From the NCBI GenBank assembly GCA_023014365.1, contig JAEBUN010000003.1:2976001-3040000 (forward strand): 64,000 bases of DNA. The letters run 5' to 3'. The notes beneath the pieces were generated by a model. The model searched no databases, was not told the DNA's origin, and saw only the letters and a list, made by a program, of their open reading frames with translations. Positions 12,089-23,160 of the stretch are shown in pieces. This stretch comes from Lepiota brunneoincarnata (Eukaryota; Basidiomycota; Agaricomycetes; Agaricales; Agaricaceae). Position 1 is the first letter of the stretch. Each line of letters begins with the position of its first letter. The position numbers and the translations under genes are program-made.

Positions 12089-14969
12089 TGTACTTATTTA
12101 CCGCATCGCAACAACACTTCCACCGAAATTTCACCAAGTCCCGCGTGGCAAAGCATGACACACCAAATCAGTGTCAGCGTGTCGGAGTTTGAAACCGAAG
12201 CGGCTGGCTACGAGCCTAAAGGTGTGAAAGGATTCCTATGACTCTCGGGTCCTTGGGTGGGTCTGACCAAATGTCCAGTTGGACTTGGGGGTTTCTTTTG
12301 TCTTTAGCAGGTTCCGCTGGTTTACTGTCCGGCTTAGGGGCTCGTGATTTCTGGTCTGTCTGAGTAGACTTCTCCACTGGTTTTTTGTTGGTATTATCTG
12401 TGTATCATCACATCGTTAGCATAAATGGTTGGGAACAGTGGATGTCCCGGCACACCACTCGGCATCCTGCTTTTGTTATCCAATCAATACATGAAGAGCC
12501 ATGGGTCAGTCATATGCAAACACCTTGAGGGAACTTAATTGCAAATTTGTTGTACAGGACGGGTGTAGAGGCTCTAAGGGTAGCTTTTGCAAGACAGGGG
12601 AGACGGGAGTGGTGGATACAGTAGTAGTTAATTCCGAAGAATTATATACTATCCATCGGTGGGTCCGAGGAATTGTGGCGGCTCCGAGCCGTGGCTTAAT
12701 ATATATAACGGAGGGTGGCACTACTGGAGTCTTGGGATTTGCGGGTCCCATGGAGAGTGCCAAGCACTTAGAATATGTGATTTCAATCAGAAATCTCGAT
12801 TGAAAATAGTGTATTCACTGCTTGGGACTATTTGCGGGACCCGCTGAGCCTGCGAACAAAAAGTTGGTTTCAGGTGATGGTGGGTGACCATCCGTAGGGT
12901 TTAGAAAATTGGAGCTAGATTCTAAATCGACGAAAATGTTCAAGGGCCTTCATGCCAATCAAGCCAACATCCAAATCGAGTTGTGAGCGAGTCGGATATC
13001 AGTAAACAAGTTTCCCTCCACCTTGATATTTTCCTTGCGCCCAATCCTCGCAAGTAAGGCCCCAACCGTATATCCATCCACCCTATAAATAAAGTTATTA
13101 CTGTATACGTATATGTATATGTATAGGCCCTCACCGTGAAACTTGAGGGTAGGGTAAATATACGGCATATGTATAGAATAGATAGTTTGGAAGGTCACGC
13201 GTGGGTTTTTGTTGGTTGTTGATGAGTTCTGTGCCCAGAGGCAGCAGCCGGCCCTAAATAAAAAGGATCGCCATCCAGCTGTGTACCGTTCAGTACCCGC
13301 ATCAGAAAACCAGGTCGCTCTTCGATGGATCAGATCCCCAAATGTAGCCTACTCCGTGGAGAAATCTCCCATGCTTACTAAATACAATAGGCTACAATAA
13401 GCTACAATACACCGCCACTACACCCACCAGACCAGCGTCAGGTCAGGATTTGACCGGTGACGAACCGCCGTGACGCTTAATGCGCTTATCTTGTCAGGTG
13501 GCAATCATGACTGTGACAAACACTCATCAAACGATCTTGTGGAATAAGTAAATGGAGTTTCGAGCATCACCAAACAACAGCCGGAACAACGCGCCCCCAC
13601 TTCTGCCCTCAATTGTTGTCGCTCACCAATCAAGGTGGGGATAGTGGTTTTGGAGAATAAGAAATTACAACACTGTCAGGGTGTTCGGGGTGTTCGGGTA
13701 AGGTAGAATATCTTTGGGGTCAGGTTCCAAATCAAGTACGGAAAGATGAATCTGAGCGCGCTGTTGGGTTTTTAACCCCAAATACCAAGGTCCTCAAAGG
13801 TGATCATTCTCCGCACAAATAGTATTTCACTTTATAAAAACATACAGCTGATCGAGCTCAATCCACCCGACACGTCATTCCCCTTCCAGTCCGTAAGATC
13901 AATGAACGTTGGTGAAGATACGGAATAATCAGTAGCGAGCTCTGCCCCTGTGCAGCCAAAGCCTCTGTTTGTCGGACGTTGTTCAGCAAGCGGGAACTTG
14001 TACACGAGCATGAGATACTCACTCAAATGCCACACAGGCAACATAACTCATCGTCACGTTCTTTGTTTTACCCCCCAGGAAGGCAAACTCCCCAGTGAAA
14101 TCGACGCATAATCGACTGTAGTCGTAGGGAGGACGAACGCTAGCACATTGGTCATCAAAGCTGCACAACACAGCTTCACCGACGTTCGGTGATCCCTGTG
14201 ACACATCGAGATAATCCCCAGGAGTCAGCGATAAGTCACCAGCGATGATTCAGGCTGGGTTACTACTCACACGTCGGGTTGAAGTAGCGGCGTAATATGT
14301 GCGATCGGTACCCGTGGGAGCGCTGTATGCGCTCTGGAAGTGAAGGGGCTGGAGGAGTGCAAGAAAAAGAATAGTGCGAGCTGATAACACTATCATGTGT
14401 GCTTGGGAATATACTTTGTTCACTGGAGTGCATGCCAGGTGGCTCGTATTTATGATCCATTGTGCCAGGCCGTAAAGTGAATCTTGGGCAGACTTGTTCA
14501 TTCGGCATGATTTGAACTACAGAAAGGAATGTACAATCGAAGGTCGGGTCCCTCGGATCTCGGGCACACTCACTAGGTCATCACAAATCCGGAAGTGCAA
14601 TAGATCGTCGCATGGAACAGTTGTATGTAATCAAGGAGCCGGGGTCGGAGAGCTCGGTCAGCGTCGACGTCATGCTCGCAACTTTGATTGACTGTCGTCC
14701 AGCTAAGAACACTAACTGGTAAATGGGAACGGCTTATCTTCTCGTGCTTCGCGCCCGTTTGAACGAACAGGCTTCCCACTTCGGATCTTGAGAACTTGAA
14801 ATCCATTTTTCGGCAAAAAAAACACTTGGAGTACTACCATCGTCGTAATACTGCACAGGTTTACGCGGCTGCAGCATGACGGTGTGGATGCCCCAACGTT
14901 ATTTAGGGATGGAAAATATATAGCCACGCCGCCTGCGGCGATGGAATACCATAGATGAATATAGGCCAT

Positions 14970-16108
14970 GAAATCTTCTAAGCTAACCATTCCACCTTTC
15001 TATCGTTCTCCATAATTTCCAGCCGAAGCCCATCCCGAAACCATTGCGCATAGTTCCTCTCGTACCTCTGGGACCCACTGGACTCTGAGTCCGCTGAATT
15101 CCAGTTTAAACCGAGGATCGAGTCCGGGATGCTTCGCCCTACAAATGTCCAGGATTCGGCGGGGAGAAATCAAAGTCAAGCACCTTCATCCGTTGGTAAA
15201 AGTTATCACGGCATCCGTTAATAACCACGGATACGAGAAGTGTTAGGTATTTCACCCCGTCGCCCTCCCAGCCAGGACACAGTGCACAGAATACCCCATA
15301 CAAACAGTTCTGGGTGCATGCGGATACGGTGAGATCGCGGACGTAGTAACATTGGCTAAGGGCGTGCCGGATCAAAGGGAGCGTCCAGCTAGTAAGGGGT
15401 AGGTTACTGACGACCAAGGGAGTGATACATTACTATATACCCGCTCCAACCGTACATGGCATAAAAGAGGAACAGTTTCGGGCGAGAGACCACGTTGCCG
15501 GTTGCCATATGAATGTGCTATGAAAATGCACTCGAGTCTCGAAAGGATGGGTGGTGAGATAGAGGACAATCATTCCAGTGGTGGGTACAGATAGAGTGTT
15601 CGAACTTTCCTGAAATATTCACTATTAATGAGCACGGATCCGACAGATTGGAAGGTGCCTTTGGAGTGGAAGTCGAGACCAAGATCGGACGGAAGGGCTC
15701 CAGCATTTCGCAAGTAGAGCTCGAGGATATAAGGAGTGCGATCTGCCTTGCCTTTCCTTGGCGTAGACATAGACGCTGCTCTATAGCTGGGATGTTGTTG
15801 ACCAAGAGACCTGGCGCCAGTACGACGAGACGTGACTGAAAGTCAAGATTGGGTAGGTAAATCTGATAGCATAGATATTCATGGGAGTGCGCTGACGGGT
15901 AGCGCGAGTTGTATTCTTGGCGATGGACGGATTTAAAGATGAGAGAGAGCGTCTGGGGTGGCAGGTCGGCAGTCGACGCCTGTATGCTATTGATCTTTCG
16001 CAGCATTGCCCCGCGCTTTTCGTGAAGTTGGCGTATCATATCTTCTACTCGTTGTACTTCATGTTGGATGGCATCGACCCCGTCTTTATTCCTGTGAGCC
16101 TTCGACAT
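14970..16108 (-). pseudogene. F-box protein relic, duplication A copy 2
   Basis: The ATG at 16106-16108 opens a frame with a charged leader helix, then LPPQTLSLIFKSV, a recognisable F-box core. Further on, a different frame gives VSSYWRQVSWSTTSQL followed by TAG where the family has Trp. This shows a frameshift (or missed intron) plus a nonsense change. The frame at 15139-15417 continues with leucine-rich-like sequence (LPLIRHALSQCYYVRDLTVS). F-box proteins recruit substrates to SCF ubiquitin ligases, and this copy is very likely dead. It lies directly downstream of the kinesin 3' end, in the same orientation. Confidence 0.65.
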
Positions 16109-16420
16109 GTTGGGCGTTGACCGACAAGTCAGCGTGTGATCATCTGATATCGATTCTTTTTTGTATTCAGCGTCATTGCCCTGCAACAAGCAAGCTAGTG
16201 CTAGGGCGCGGTGGGCCCACCGTATTAACAGATGGACCCCCCCGAGAGGTGGACTGTCTACCTGAGTGAAAGTCTGAAAAAAATGTGGAGCTTTCTAGTA
16301 GTGTTTGTACTCTACGTGTTGATGGGAAAGGAATTAACAGTAAAATAATAGAATAGAATGAGACAAAAAATGTGAGATCTAGGTGAAGTGGGTGGTCATG
16401 CAATATCATATCTGACAAGT

Positions 16421-16696
16421 TTATTGCCCCCTAGGCCCTGCGGCCCGTAGTGTCATATAGTAATTGGTCCCTTGACAACATACTTGCCATGCCACAAGGA
16501 CGAAGCTGGAACCGCTATGTAGTGATGATACCGGGGCCTTGAACCCGGCCTTGGATTCCAACATTGCGATCCGACTAAAGCTCTCGTAATCTTGTTTATC
16601 AGGCGGGGTGCGCACTACTGCACTCTTCATAGCTTGCCAACTCGGTGAACTCAAGGCGCATTGTGACAGCTCAATCGACCCTGGTTTGTCACACAT
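16421..16696 (-). CDS. small ORF of unknown nature, faintly cystatin-like
   Basis: A 91-codon frame sits between duplication A and the kinesin 3' end. Its C-terminal part reads FVLVAWQVCCQGTNYYMTLR, which recalls the Q-x-V-x-G then TNYY pattern of cystatin-type cysteine-protease inhibitors. The match is short and the N-terminal glycine and Pro-Trp motifs were not found. It may be a relic or chance. No intron or promoter evidence supports it. Confidence 0.2.
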   Translation of the reverse strand: MCDKPGSIELSQCALSSPSWQAMKSAVVRTPPDKQDYESFSRIAMLESKAGFKAPVSSLHSGSSFVLVAWQVCCQGTNYYMTLRAAGPRGQ

Positions 16697-16928
16697 CTAG
16701 CTTTGCATAATCCACGAAGACATTCTAGTCACTCATTCCGTCACCACGGGGGTGTACCACCAGGAGGACATCTACAGTGGTTGCTAGATTTAGGTTAAAT
16801 AAAGTTGAAATTGACTTGAAAAAATAATTACGCGGATGCAAAGAAAGACGATGGGGAGCCATTGTTTACACTACAACATACACGAAAGTGTCCGTGCCAT
16901 ATGCGAGGATTCGACTTATTCGGAAGTA

Positions 16929-19333
16929 CTACGATGATCGCGATTGTTTCTTGGCAGTACCAATTTGCGTATTGTTGACCTAAGAATGGAGGGGGCGATC
17001 AACATGAGAAAAGCTAGAAATGAGGGAAGTACCTTGGTAGCAAACCGAAGCGAGGTCAACGATTCGTTGAGATGAGCCGCCAGCGGTGACAGGTTCAAAA
17101 ACATCTGAAAATCCGTGAGTGAGGGCAAGAACACATCCGAGAGAGTACACTCACCAATGTCTTGGAATTCCCGCTCAACGAATTTTGCAATAAATACGTC
17201 AGCTTCGAGTTCCTGTATGGAATATGTTTATCCCCCTTCTCCCCCTTCTCTCCAAGCGCCGCAATCACATCGCCCAACGCGCTTAAACTCCTATTGATAT
17301 TCTGCGTCTCCTTCACTCTCTCCTTATCCGGCAACCCGACCCCCGGGCCGCTCCCAAAACTCACGTTCAGTCGCTCACTACCCGCCAAATCAACAAGGTT
17401 CAAGCATCCTTCACATCTCTCTCCAGTACCACCCACACGTTCACTGCTCCCATCATGCAAAGGGAGGCCGACGTTGACACCAGAAATGCGGAGCGTGAAG
17501 ACAGAGTGCGAGCGGGATGACCGTTCGTTCATGAGTGTCGCGGCGACACTACGCCGAGAGTGTGCTAGTGCGAGAAGAGAACGGACTTGAGATGACGAGT
17601 GGAGAGCGACAACGTTGGCGTCTGTTACACGGGTTGTGCCGGTTTTGGGGTCATGTTTGATTTCGTGTTTCTTTTTATCGAATTCGCCTTTACCGAGGAG
17701 GTCGTTGATGGTTTCGTTGTACTACATAGTAGTGTTTGCTTGAGACGAGTGGGATGATGTGGGATATGGGGACAACTTACGATTTCGAGAAATTGGCCTT
17801 CCATCGTATACTCCCAACCTTTGCTCTTCATTTCTTCGGCGACTCGAAAGACTTGTTCAACTGCTCGCGGGATCATGCCTGCCAGCGACCTGGTCTGGAT
17901 CGACTGTCAGTAGGAGGGAGGTCACTGGTCGCTTGTCCACGTACCTGGCCTCCTTCCATGGTGAAGGATTTTCCGGAGCCTGTTTGACCATAGGCAAAGA
18001 TGCAAACGTTATAGCCGTCCATGCAGCTTTGGGCCAGGAGGGAAATTTCCTCGAATACCTCGGCTTGGGTAATGGTGGGCTCGAACACACGATCAAATGC
18101 AAAGCTATAAACTTCCCTCCTCTCCTGTCCAGTAGCACTCTCACTTGTAGAAGAGATTACGATTTCCTTATGGTTTTGACGATCGGGGAAAGCCATGTTC
18201 GCTTGGGCTTCCAGTTTGAGGGCTTCAAATTCCTCGGGCGTGAGTGCGGCACTGGAGGGTGCGGATAGATTTGAAGAAGATGCGAGGGCGCTATTAGTGA
18301 AGTCGGAAGGCAGGATAGGTCTTACACGGCAGAATACGCGGATGTTGCCCTTGAGCTCTTGGACCATATTATGGAGTTTCCGGCGAACGATTTCACCCTC
18401 TAGGATCTCCTTCTTGAGTTCCTCAAGCTTCTTCTCGCTGCTCTCGAGACTGAGTTGATATTCGGATACGGTTCGAGCAAATGCGTCGTTCTGGCTCTGG
18501 AGCAGGGTGTTTTGGGTTTGTAGGGCTTGGACTTGTGTAGCGAGGGTAATATGAGCGGTCGACTGTTGTGATAGGGTGGCTTTGAGGGTGGAGACATTTC
18601 CGCGTTCCCGTTCAAGGTCGCTTTTGCATAATCGTAGATCTTCGTTGGCGTCACGTAGTTCCCGTTCTCGCTTCTTGAGGTCCATTTCGATGTCCATAAT
18701 TTCACGAGCGTGCCGCTTTTTGAGGTTCTCGATCTCATCAGAGGCATTAACCAGCTCTCGGCGTTGGTTGAGTTCTTGCGATCGTGCAGTAGCAAGGTCG
18801 CGAGAAAGGGCGACATGGTTGGCCTGCAGCTCTGCAACTTTGGCCCGCTCTGCCTCCATATCCATGGCCAGACGGGCGGCATCAACTGCCCTCGCAGATT
18901 CGATGGAAGTGAGCTGTTCCTGTAGCTCGGAGAAGCGTTTGTCGTCGGAAATCTTGCTTCTATATGAACCTGATACGGTGCGAGACGGGGCATTCCTCGT
19001 ACCGATCGATGGCTTCGATGGAGCCAACCGAACTGGCGGTGCACTGGCTCCTCTTGCTGAGCGGGTGATTTGTGGCGGCTGGGGTTTAGTAAGTGGTTTA
19101 GGCACTGGGGCTGCTAGCTTTGCTACGTTTGTCGCTGTCCGTGTGGGTTGCAACGGCCGACCGGGTCGACTGGCTCCTATCGCGGCGACTTTTCGGGGTT
19201 GCTCGCCAACGCCCTCCTCTTCCTCTACGATGGCTTTTCTTTTGAGGCTACGTGTGGTTACTGTTGCGGGCATCGTCGGGCCGAATATTTCTGCTGCGGG
19301 AGAGGAACTGCGCAGTCTTGGTAGGCGCGACAT
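16929..19333 (-). CDS. KAR3: kinesin-14, C-terminal motor (KAR3/KlpA type)
   Basis: Five exons on the minus strand, 19333-17945, 17894-17781, 17721-17155, 17104-17033 and 16979-16929, join in phase 0 into 730 codons. The four introns are 50-59 bp with GT..AG ends. Residues 1 to about 135 are basic and Pro/Ser-rich, about 140-325 is heptad-like coiled coil, and the motor fills the C-terminus from IRVFCRVRP. The P-loop GQTGSGKS is at 449-456. Switch I (NERSSRSHS), switch II (LVDLAGSER) and the kinesin tail motif of the catalytic core ([15 protein letters not shown]) follow. A motor at the C-terminus preceded by a coiled coil defines kinesin-14, a minus-end-directed spindle and karyogamy motor. 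The ATG at 19333 was preferred over one 15 codons upstream because residues after it ([11 protein letters not shown]) fit the basic head. It appears intact and single copy here. Confidence 0.93.
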
Positions 19334-19393
19334 TGTTTTCGACGATGAATGCACAAATCCAAATCTGGACAGAATCAACCAGGCGCGTTACAT

Positions 19394-19706
19394 CACGTGA
19401 TAGCGTGATGCCCTTTGATGTTTGTGTTGGTTGTACAAAGGCCTTTGGGTCGCAGACTCCGCTGTTTAAACAGCATTCGATGTTCAATCCAAGGCAGTAT
19501 GGCATAGCCCAGACTTCCGTCACCGCACGGGCAACTCATGCAGAGGATTTACAACCAAATGAATCCGCGAACCGGCGACGCAGGCCAACGCAACCACCGA
19601 AAGTGGCTTCAAGCGCATCAGCGAACATGCGCCGAGGGAGGCACATCGGAATGTCATCATACCCCAGGCACCGTCGCCGACCAGATGGTAAACGTTCCTT
19701 GAACTC
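19394..19706. other. kinesin upstream region running into a repeat
   Basis: This is the 5' flank of the kinesin. The part from about 19686 to 19857 is a repeat also present at 50898-51073. No further gene was recognised. Confidence 0.5.
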
Positions 19707-20797
19707 ATGAGACTGGCCTGCCTCCATAACCTTTCTGGTGATGTAGGTCCACATTCTGCCGGGCACCACGGCATCAGAGGGGCTCAACAACCTCCACGGA
19801 TCCAACCCTCTCTCGCTGCGTCGCCGACACCTGGCCCATCGACATATAACACTCGCATGAACCCTTTGAACAATGAACCCAAGCTTCCCAAGCGTATTCC
19901 GAACCCTCTTCCTGAGAGGCCTCGGTCCTTGTCGCATCAGTCACACAATCCATATCCTCCTAAACGTCGAAGAATAAATAACACTCCCCTACTGTCGGGA
20001 TCCCGACACTCCACCTCATTACTAATTCCTCCTCAGCGAGACCGCGATTCCACCAATGACATACATTCTGAGTCTGCCGAGGAGCTGCAGCTGCGGCCTA
20101 CTCCAGGAGTACTGTCCCCTCAAGAAAGCCCCACGTCATATTCGTCGTACCCCGCCAATATGACAATAAAAAAGGAGGAGGTAGCTTCTCCTTTCCTCGA
20201 ACGCTCTCCTGAACCACCCAAATTCGCAGCTAAAATCAAGGCTGAAGAGGTATCCTTGCCTGCCGAGCTTCCGCCGATCAAACAGGAAGCCATTGAGCCG
20301 CCAATTAAACAAGAACCTACCGAGCCTATTACCCTTCAACGTAGGCTCGTCACGCAATCATGTTCTTTCTTCCCTATTCCAGAGAACTGCCAAAGATCTT
20401 GTCCTGACTATCAGGAGAACCGCATTTCCTTCTTCCAGCAGGAGTATAGGAGGCTTCGAAGCTTTGGCCTGAAGAAGCAGCGAGTCGTTTTCCGGTCCGT
20501 CGTCCCTTCACAATTTCCGATCCGCACCGAATTAAAGCTCTCTTTGCCATAGTGATGACGGTATGGCGATTGAATGGTAAGTGTGCCAAATAATCCTGTT
20601 TCACGAAGTCCGTTCAAATAACTCGCCACAGGACAAGTCCCATCCCTGTATGGTCAGACACCTTACTCCCTGAGGTACCGAACTTATCGTCTGCAATAAA
20701 CATAGCTTACGACGTGAATAGACATGAGCATAACGCACCGGCCTTTAATTTCCGACGTGGAACCTCCGTAATCTTTCAGGGTCCGACTGGGGGATAG
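19707..20797 (+). CDS. psiKxE-rich lineage-specific protein, intact copy 1
   Basis: Exons 19707-20494, 20553-20576 and 20632-20797 join into 325 codons, with introns of 58 and 55 bp. Splicing removes the apparent stop at 20550-20552. The N-terminal half is Ser/Pro-rich with a basic KRRR cluster. The middle holds SUMO-acceptor-like psi-K-x-E motifs (IKKE, IKAE and IKQE twice). The C-terminal region is compact and conserved among the copies here: FFPIPENCQRSCPDYQ, KKQRVVFR, then DDGMAIEWTSPIPVWSDTLL. I recall similar C-termini only in agaricomycete hypothetical proteins and cannot give a function; nuclear location is inferred from the basic cluster. The start is uncertain: everything before about 19858 lies in a repeat shared with 50.9 kb, and an in-frame ATG near 19857 is an alternative. 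Two broken paralogues are at 27238 and 42245. Confidence 0.65.
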
Positions 20798-22001
20798 CCG
20801 CCAAGTAGGTGAACAGACTCTCGTTCTCAAAGTATACATCGTGAATCCCCCCATCTTAGGTGCATAGTAATCGCTCTATGTTTTGGGATTGGGGCTGGTG
20901 CTTCATCAGATGATGGCATGAGATCTGCTGTTCCTTGCTTCAAGATTACGAGGGGAAGTGTTGCTGGTTAACCGAGGTAACGCGTAAATTTTCGGGATCA
21001 CGACCGGGCGATGTCTCACGCAAGATACCTTTCTGTTTTTATCCGCAGATGTATGGCAAGGCGAGATATTGCGGCTATGGTCACAAGTAGCGCATCCCAC
21101 CACAGCGTAGCGGCCTTCCAGTGTCACCAGGTAGCACCTAATCAAGACGATCCAGCGCCATTCGAAGCGATGAGCTAGTGCTTTACGTCGTCCGTAATTG
21201 TTGGAGGGCATTCAGCCGAGAATGACATGGCATAGAGGGTATTAACAATATGTTCGGTGAAAAGCACAGTTCACTGATCGTTGTACATGTAGGATAGCCT
21301 GCGAACTCAGTGGGGGAAGTTCTCGCATACTATTTCGTCCGAATGGTGTGAAGATGGAGCAGATTGGAGACGTATTGAGGGCTCGATTTGACTTCTAGAA
21401 CGACCTCTGTCAGAGAATACAACCGTAGACGATCTTAATAGGTAACATGCGGACCGAATGTAATCTCACTATGAGTACTCCAACGAACAGTGCTACCTAC
21501 TCATGAGAATGTGGGGTGTCGCTCCTCCGTTTGCTGCTGGTGCAGACCTGTACTTGGAATCTAACCCTAGTTCGCATTAGAGGAAAGGCCCGCCGAGGTA
21601 TCTTAAAACAAATGGAACCAGGGCTTGCACGTTGCGATTACGTTGCGGGATGGCCAAGGATCCGGAGAAATAACAATGATGGTAGAAGTATGCCATTAAG
21701 ACGCTTCGGACCACCTCTCGACCAGTCGCGAACTGATATCGTGGGATATTCGAACCCTCCCAGGTACATCGCCCACACTGTATGGCCCGTCTTCGGGAAG
21801 GGCGGGCCATTGATCGACGTTATTTGGTGTGGCATTTGTTCCGCACTATACCCTACTCGTTGCATCGTAAACACCTCAGAAATGTTGTATCGAACGTCAT
21901 ATGCTGAATGTAGTGCAAGTTGAGCCTAGACTTCACAAGACATTGGATGTGGCCCTACGGTGACACTACCGGGCTCATGATAAAGCTACATATCCCGCAT
22001 C
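20798..22001. other. block B spacer, copy 1
   Basis: Matches 27997-29167 (copy 2), and its first 600 bp match 43140-43735 (copy 3) almost perfectly. A minus-strand frame at 20906-21211 (101 codons) recurs at 43234-43539 but is broken in copy 2, so coding status is doubtful. Part of it (20860-21000) also matches 32030-32190 upstream of SDH1. Confidence 0.6.
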
Positions 22002-22835
22002 CTAACTACAGACTTCCAAAGCTCATTTCTCTCCATGCCCGCTTTATCAAGTCGGATGCTCGTTCAGCAGCTGCATACACAGGCGCTTGTGTATTAGCCG
22101 CTGGACTGAAGGGCTATGAATGACGGGACCCAAAAGACGGTACATGCCAGTGAAAGTACTGCAAACTCACTATGACCGGTGCATCCACAATGCGTAATCC
22201 TGAGATGCCCTTCACCAGCAAGTCTGGACTGATCACACCATACGTTGCGAATGAATTGGTCAGTTTCTTCTTCTGAAGTTGCACTTGGGGGTGGTGCGAT
22301 GCGGTCTAGAGTGAACCCCCTCCAAGCGGGTGAGGTCACGAATCGCTGGGCTGTCTTGACCGCTTCTTTCACTATTCCAATGTCGACTGCAGCCGAGTAG
22401 AACCCAAGGTCGACTAGAGGTAGCTCGAAAGGGTCATTTGATTTGAGTGTGACTGAACCACCTGAGGTTAAACCGGAAAGGATGAATTCTTTCGAGGCTG
22501 TGAGCGGTTGACGAGGACCTGAGAAACTGTTTATTCATGGGGCCCATCGTCAACTGAGAAAAACCGCGTACCCATCTGGCTTTGTGCGAACTCTATTGTT
22601 CTGAAACCGCCTCTTGATGTTTGCAGAACCCGAGTGACACACGCCCCAACGAGCACTGAGAGGTTAAGCCGATCAAGGACGGGGTCTAAATAAGCTGTCG
22701 CAGCACTGCAATGGGTTCCATTTGCAATAGAGAACTGGCACCATGCTTGTAATGCTTGCATGTTAACTGCTGCAGCTATGTGAGGAACTCAACACTTACT
22801 GACACCAATGGGCCTCCCAGCATTGGAATCTTCGC
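22002..22835 (-). pseudogene. GMC oxidase relic with internal deletion (block B copy 1)
   Basis: Aligned to the intact gene at 29168-31509, this copy keeps the last exon with its stop at 22002, part of exon 10 ([20 protein letters not shown] near 22315-22372), exon 6 ([11 protein letters not shown] near 22740) and the edge of exon 5. Exons 7-9 and most of exon 10 are missing, including the segment with the catalytic His motif and the second GMC signature. The frame is therefore not restorable by splicing. It marks the right end of block B copy 1. Confidence 0.8.
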
Positions 22836-22985
22836 AATGACTTTAACGGCGGAGGGGATGAGCTTTTTAGAAGTTGTGAGCTGGTGGCGGGGGCCTTGAG
22901 AAACTATTCGTAGTGGTCATTGCCGGTTGAGACACAGCGTACCCGGCTGGTTAATTGTGAACTCCACCGTCGGTGTGAGAGGGCA
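22836..22985 (-). pseudogene. exon 6/7 fragment of a second, diverged GMC oxidase
   Basis: The minus strand reads VEFTINQPG, an intron-like gap with GT..AG ends, then a stretch resembling the start of exon 7 of the intact GMC gene (RHQLT). It differs from the neighbouring relic but matches 37861-37990, so it comes from another paralogue. It forms the left edge of block B copy 2. A 100-bp piece present at about 37975-38080 is missing here. Confidence 0.65.
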
Positions 22986-23160
22986 CTAAATTGTAGTCAG
23001 GGGATGCGTGGTGGATCAGAGAGTGCGAGAAGATTGTTCAAATGTCCATGGGGACGTTGAGGCCTACCGCATTGCTGACCACCTCTTCACGCTTCTCCTC
23101 GTGCGACAGGCAGAGAACTCAACGTCATGTCATGATTATCGGAAATACACAACATCATCT

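Larger units (their letters stand above)
10262..16330 (+). repeat. degraded segmental duplication A, copy 2
   Basis: This is the partner of 3541-9490. It starts with the same purine run and TGTTAGAG, lacks the counterpart of about 4600-5570, and contains one internal module twice: 11640-11990 and 13655-13990 both match 6770-7130. It also holds a short protein-tail remnant at 12002-12088 that copy 1 lacks. Eye-level identity varies widely, roughly 70-85 percent. Confidence 0.8.

Noticed and set aside
12501..12803. 100-codon plus-strand ORF
   Set aside because: The corresponding stretch of duplication A copy 1 (about 6145-6400) does not keep the frame; no recognisable motif.
18576..19400. Long plus-strand ORF (274 codons) opposite the kinesin
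   Set aside because: It is the mirror of the kinesin coiled-coil exon, rich in Arg/Ser as expected from the complement; no family motifs, and the kinesin is certain.
20906..21211. 101-codon minus-strand ORF conserved in block B copies 1 and 3
   Set aside because: Copies 1 and 3 are nearly identical as DNA there, so conservation is not evidence of coding; copy 2 breaks the frame.
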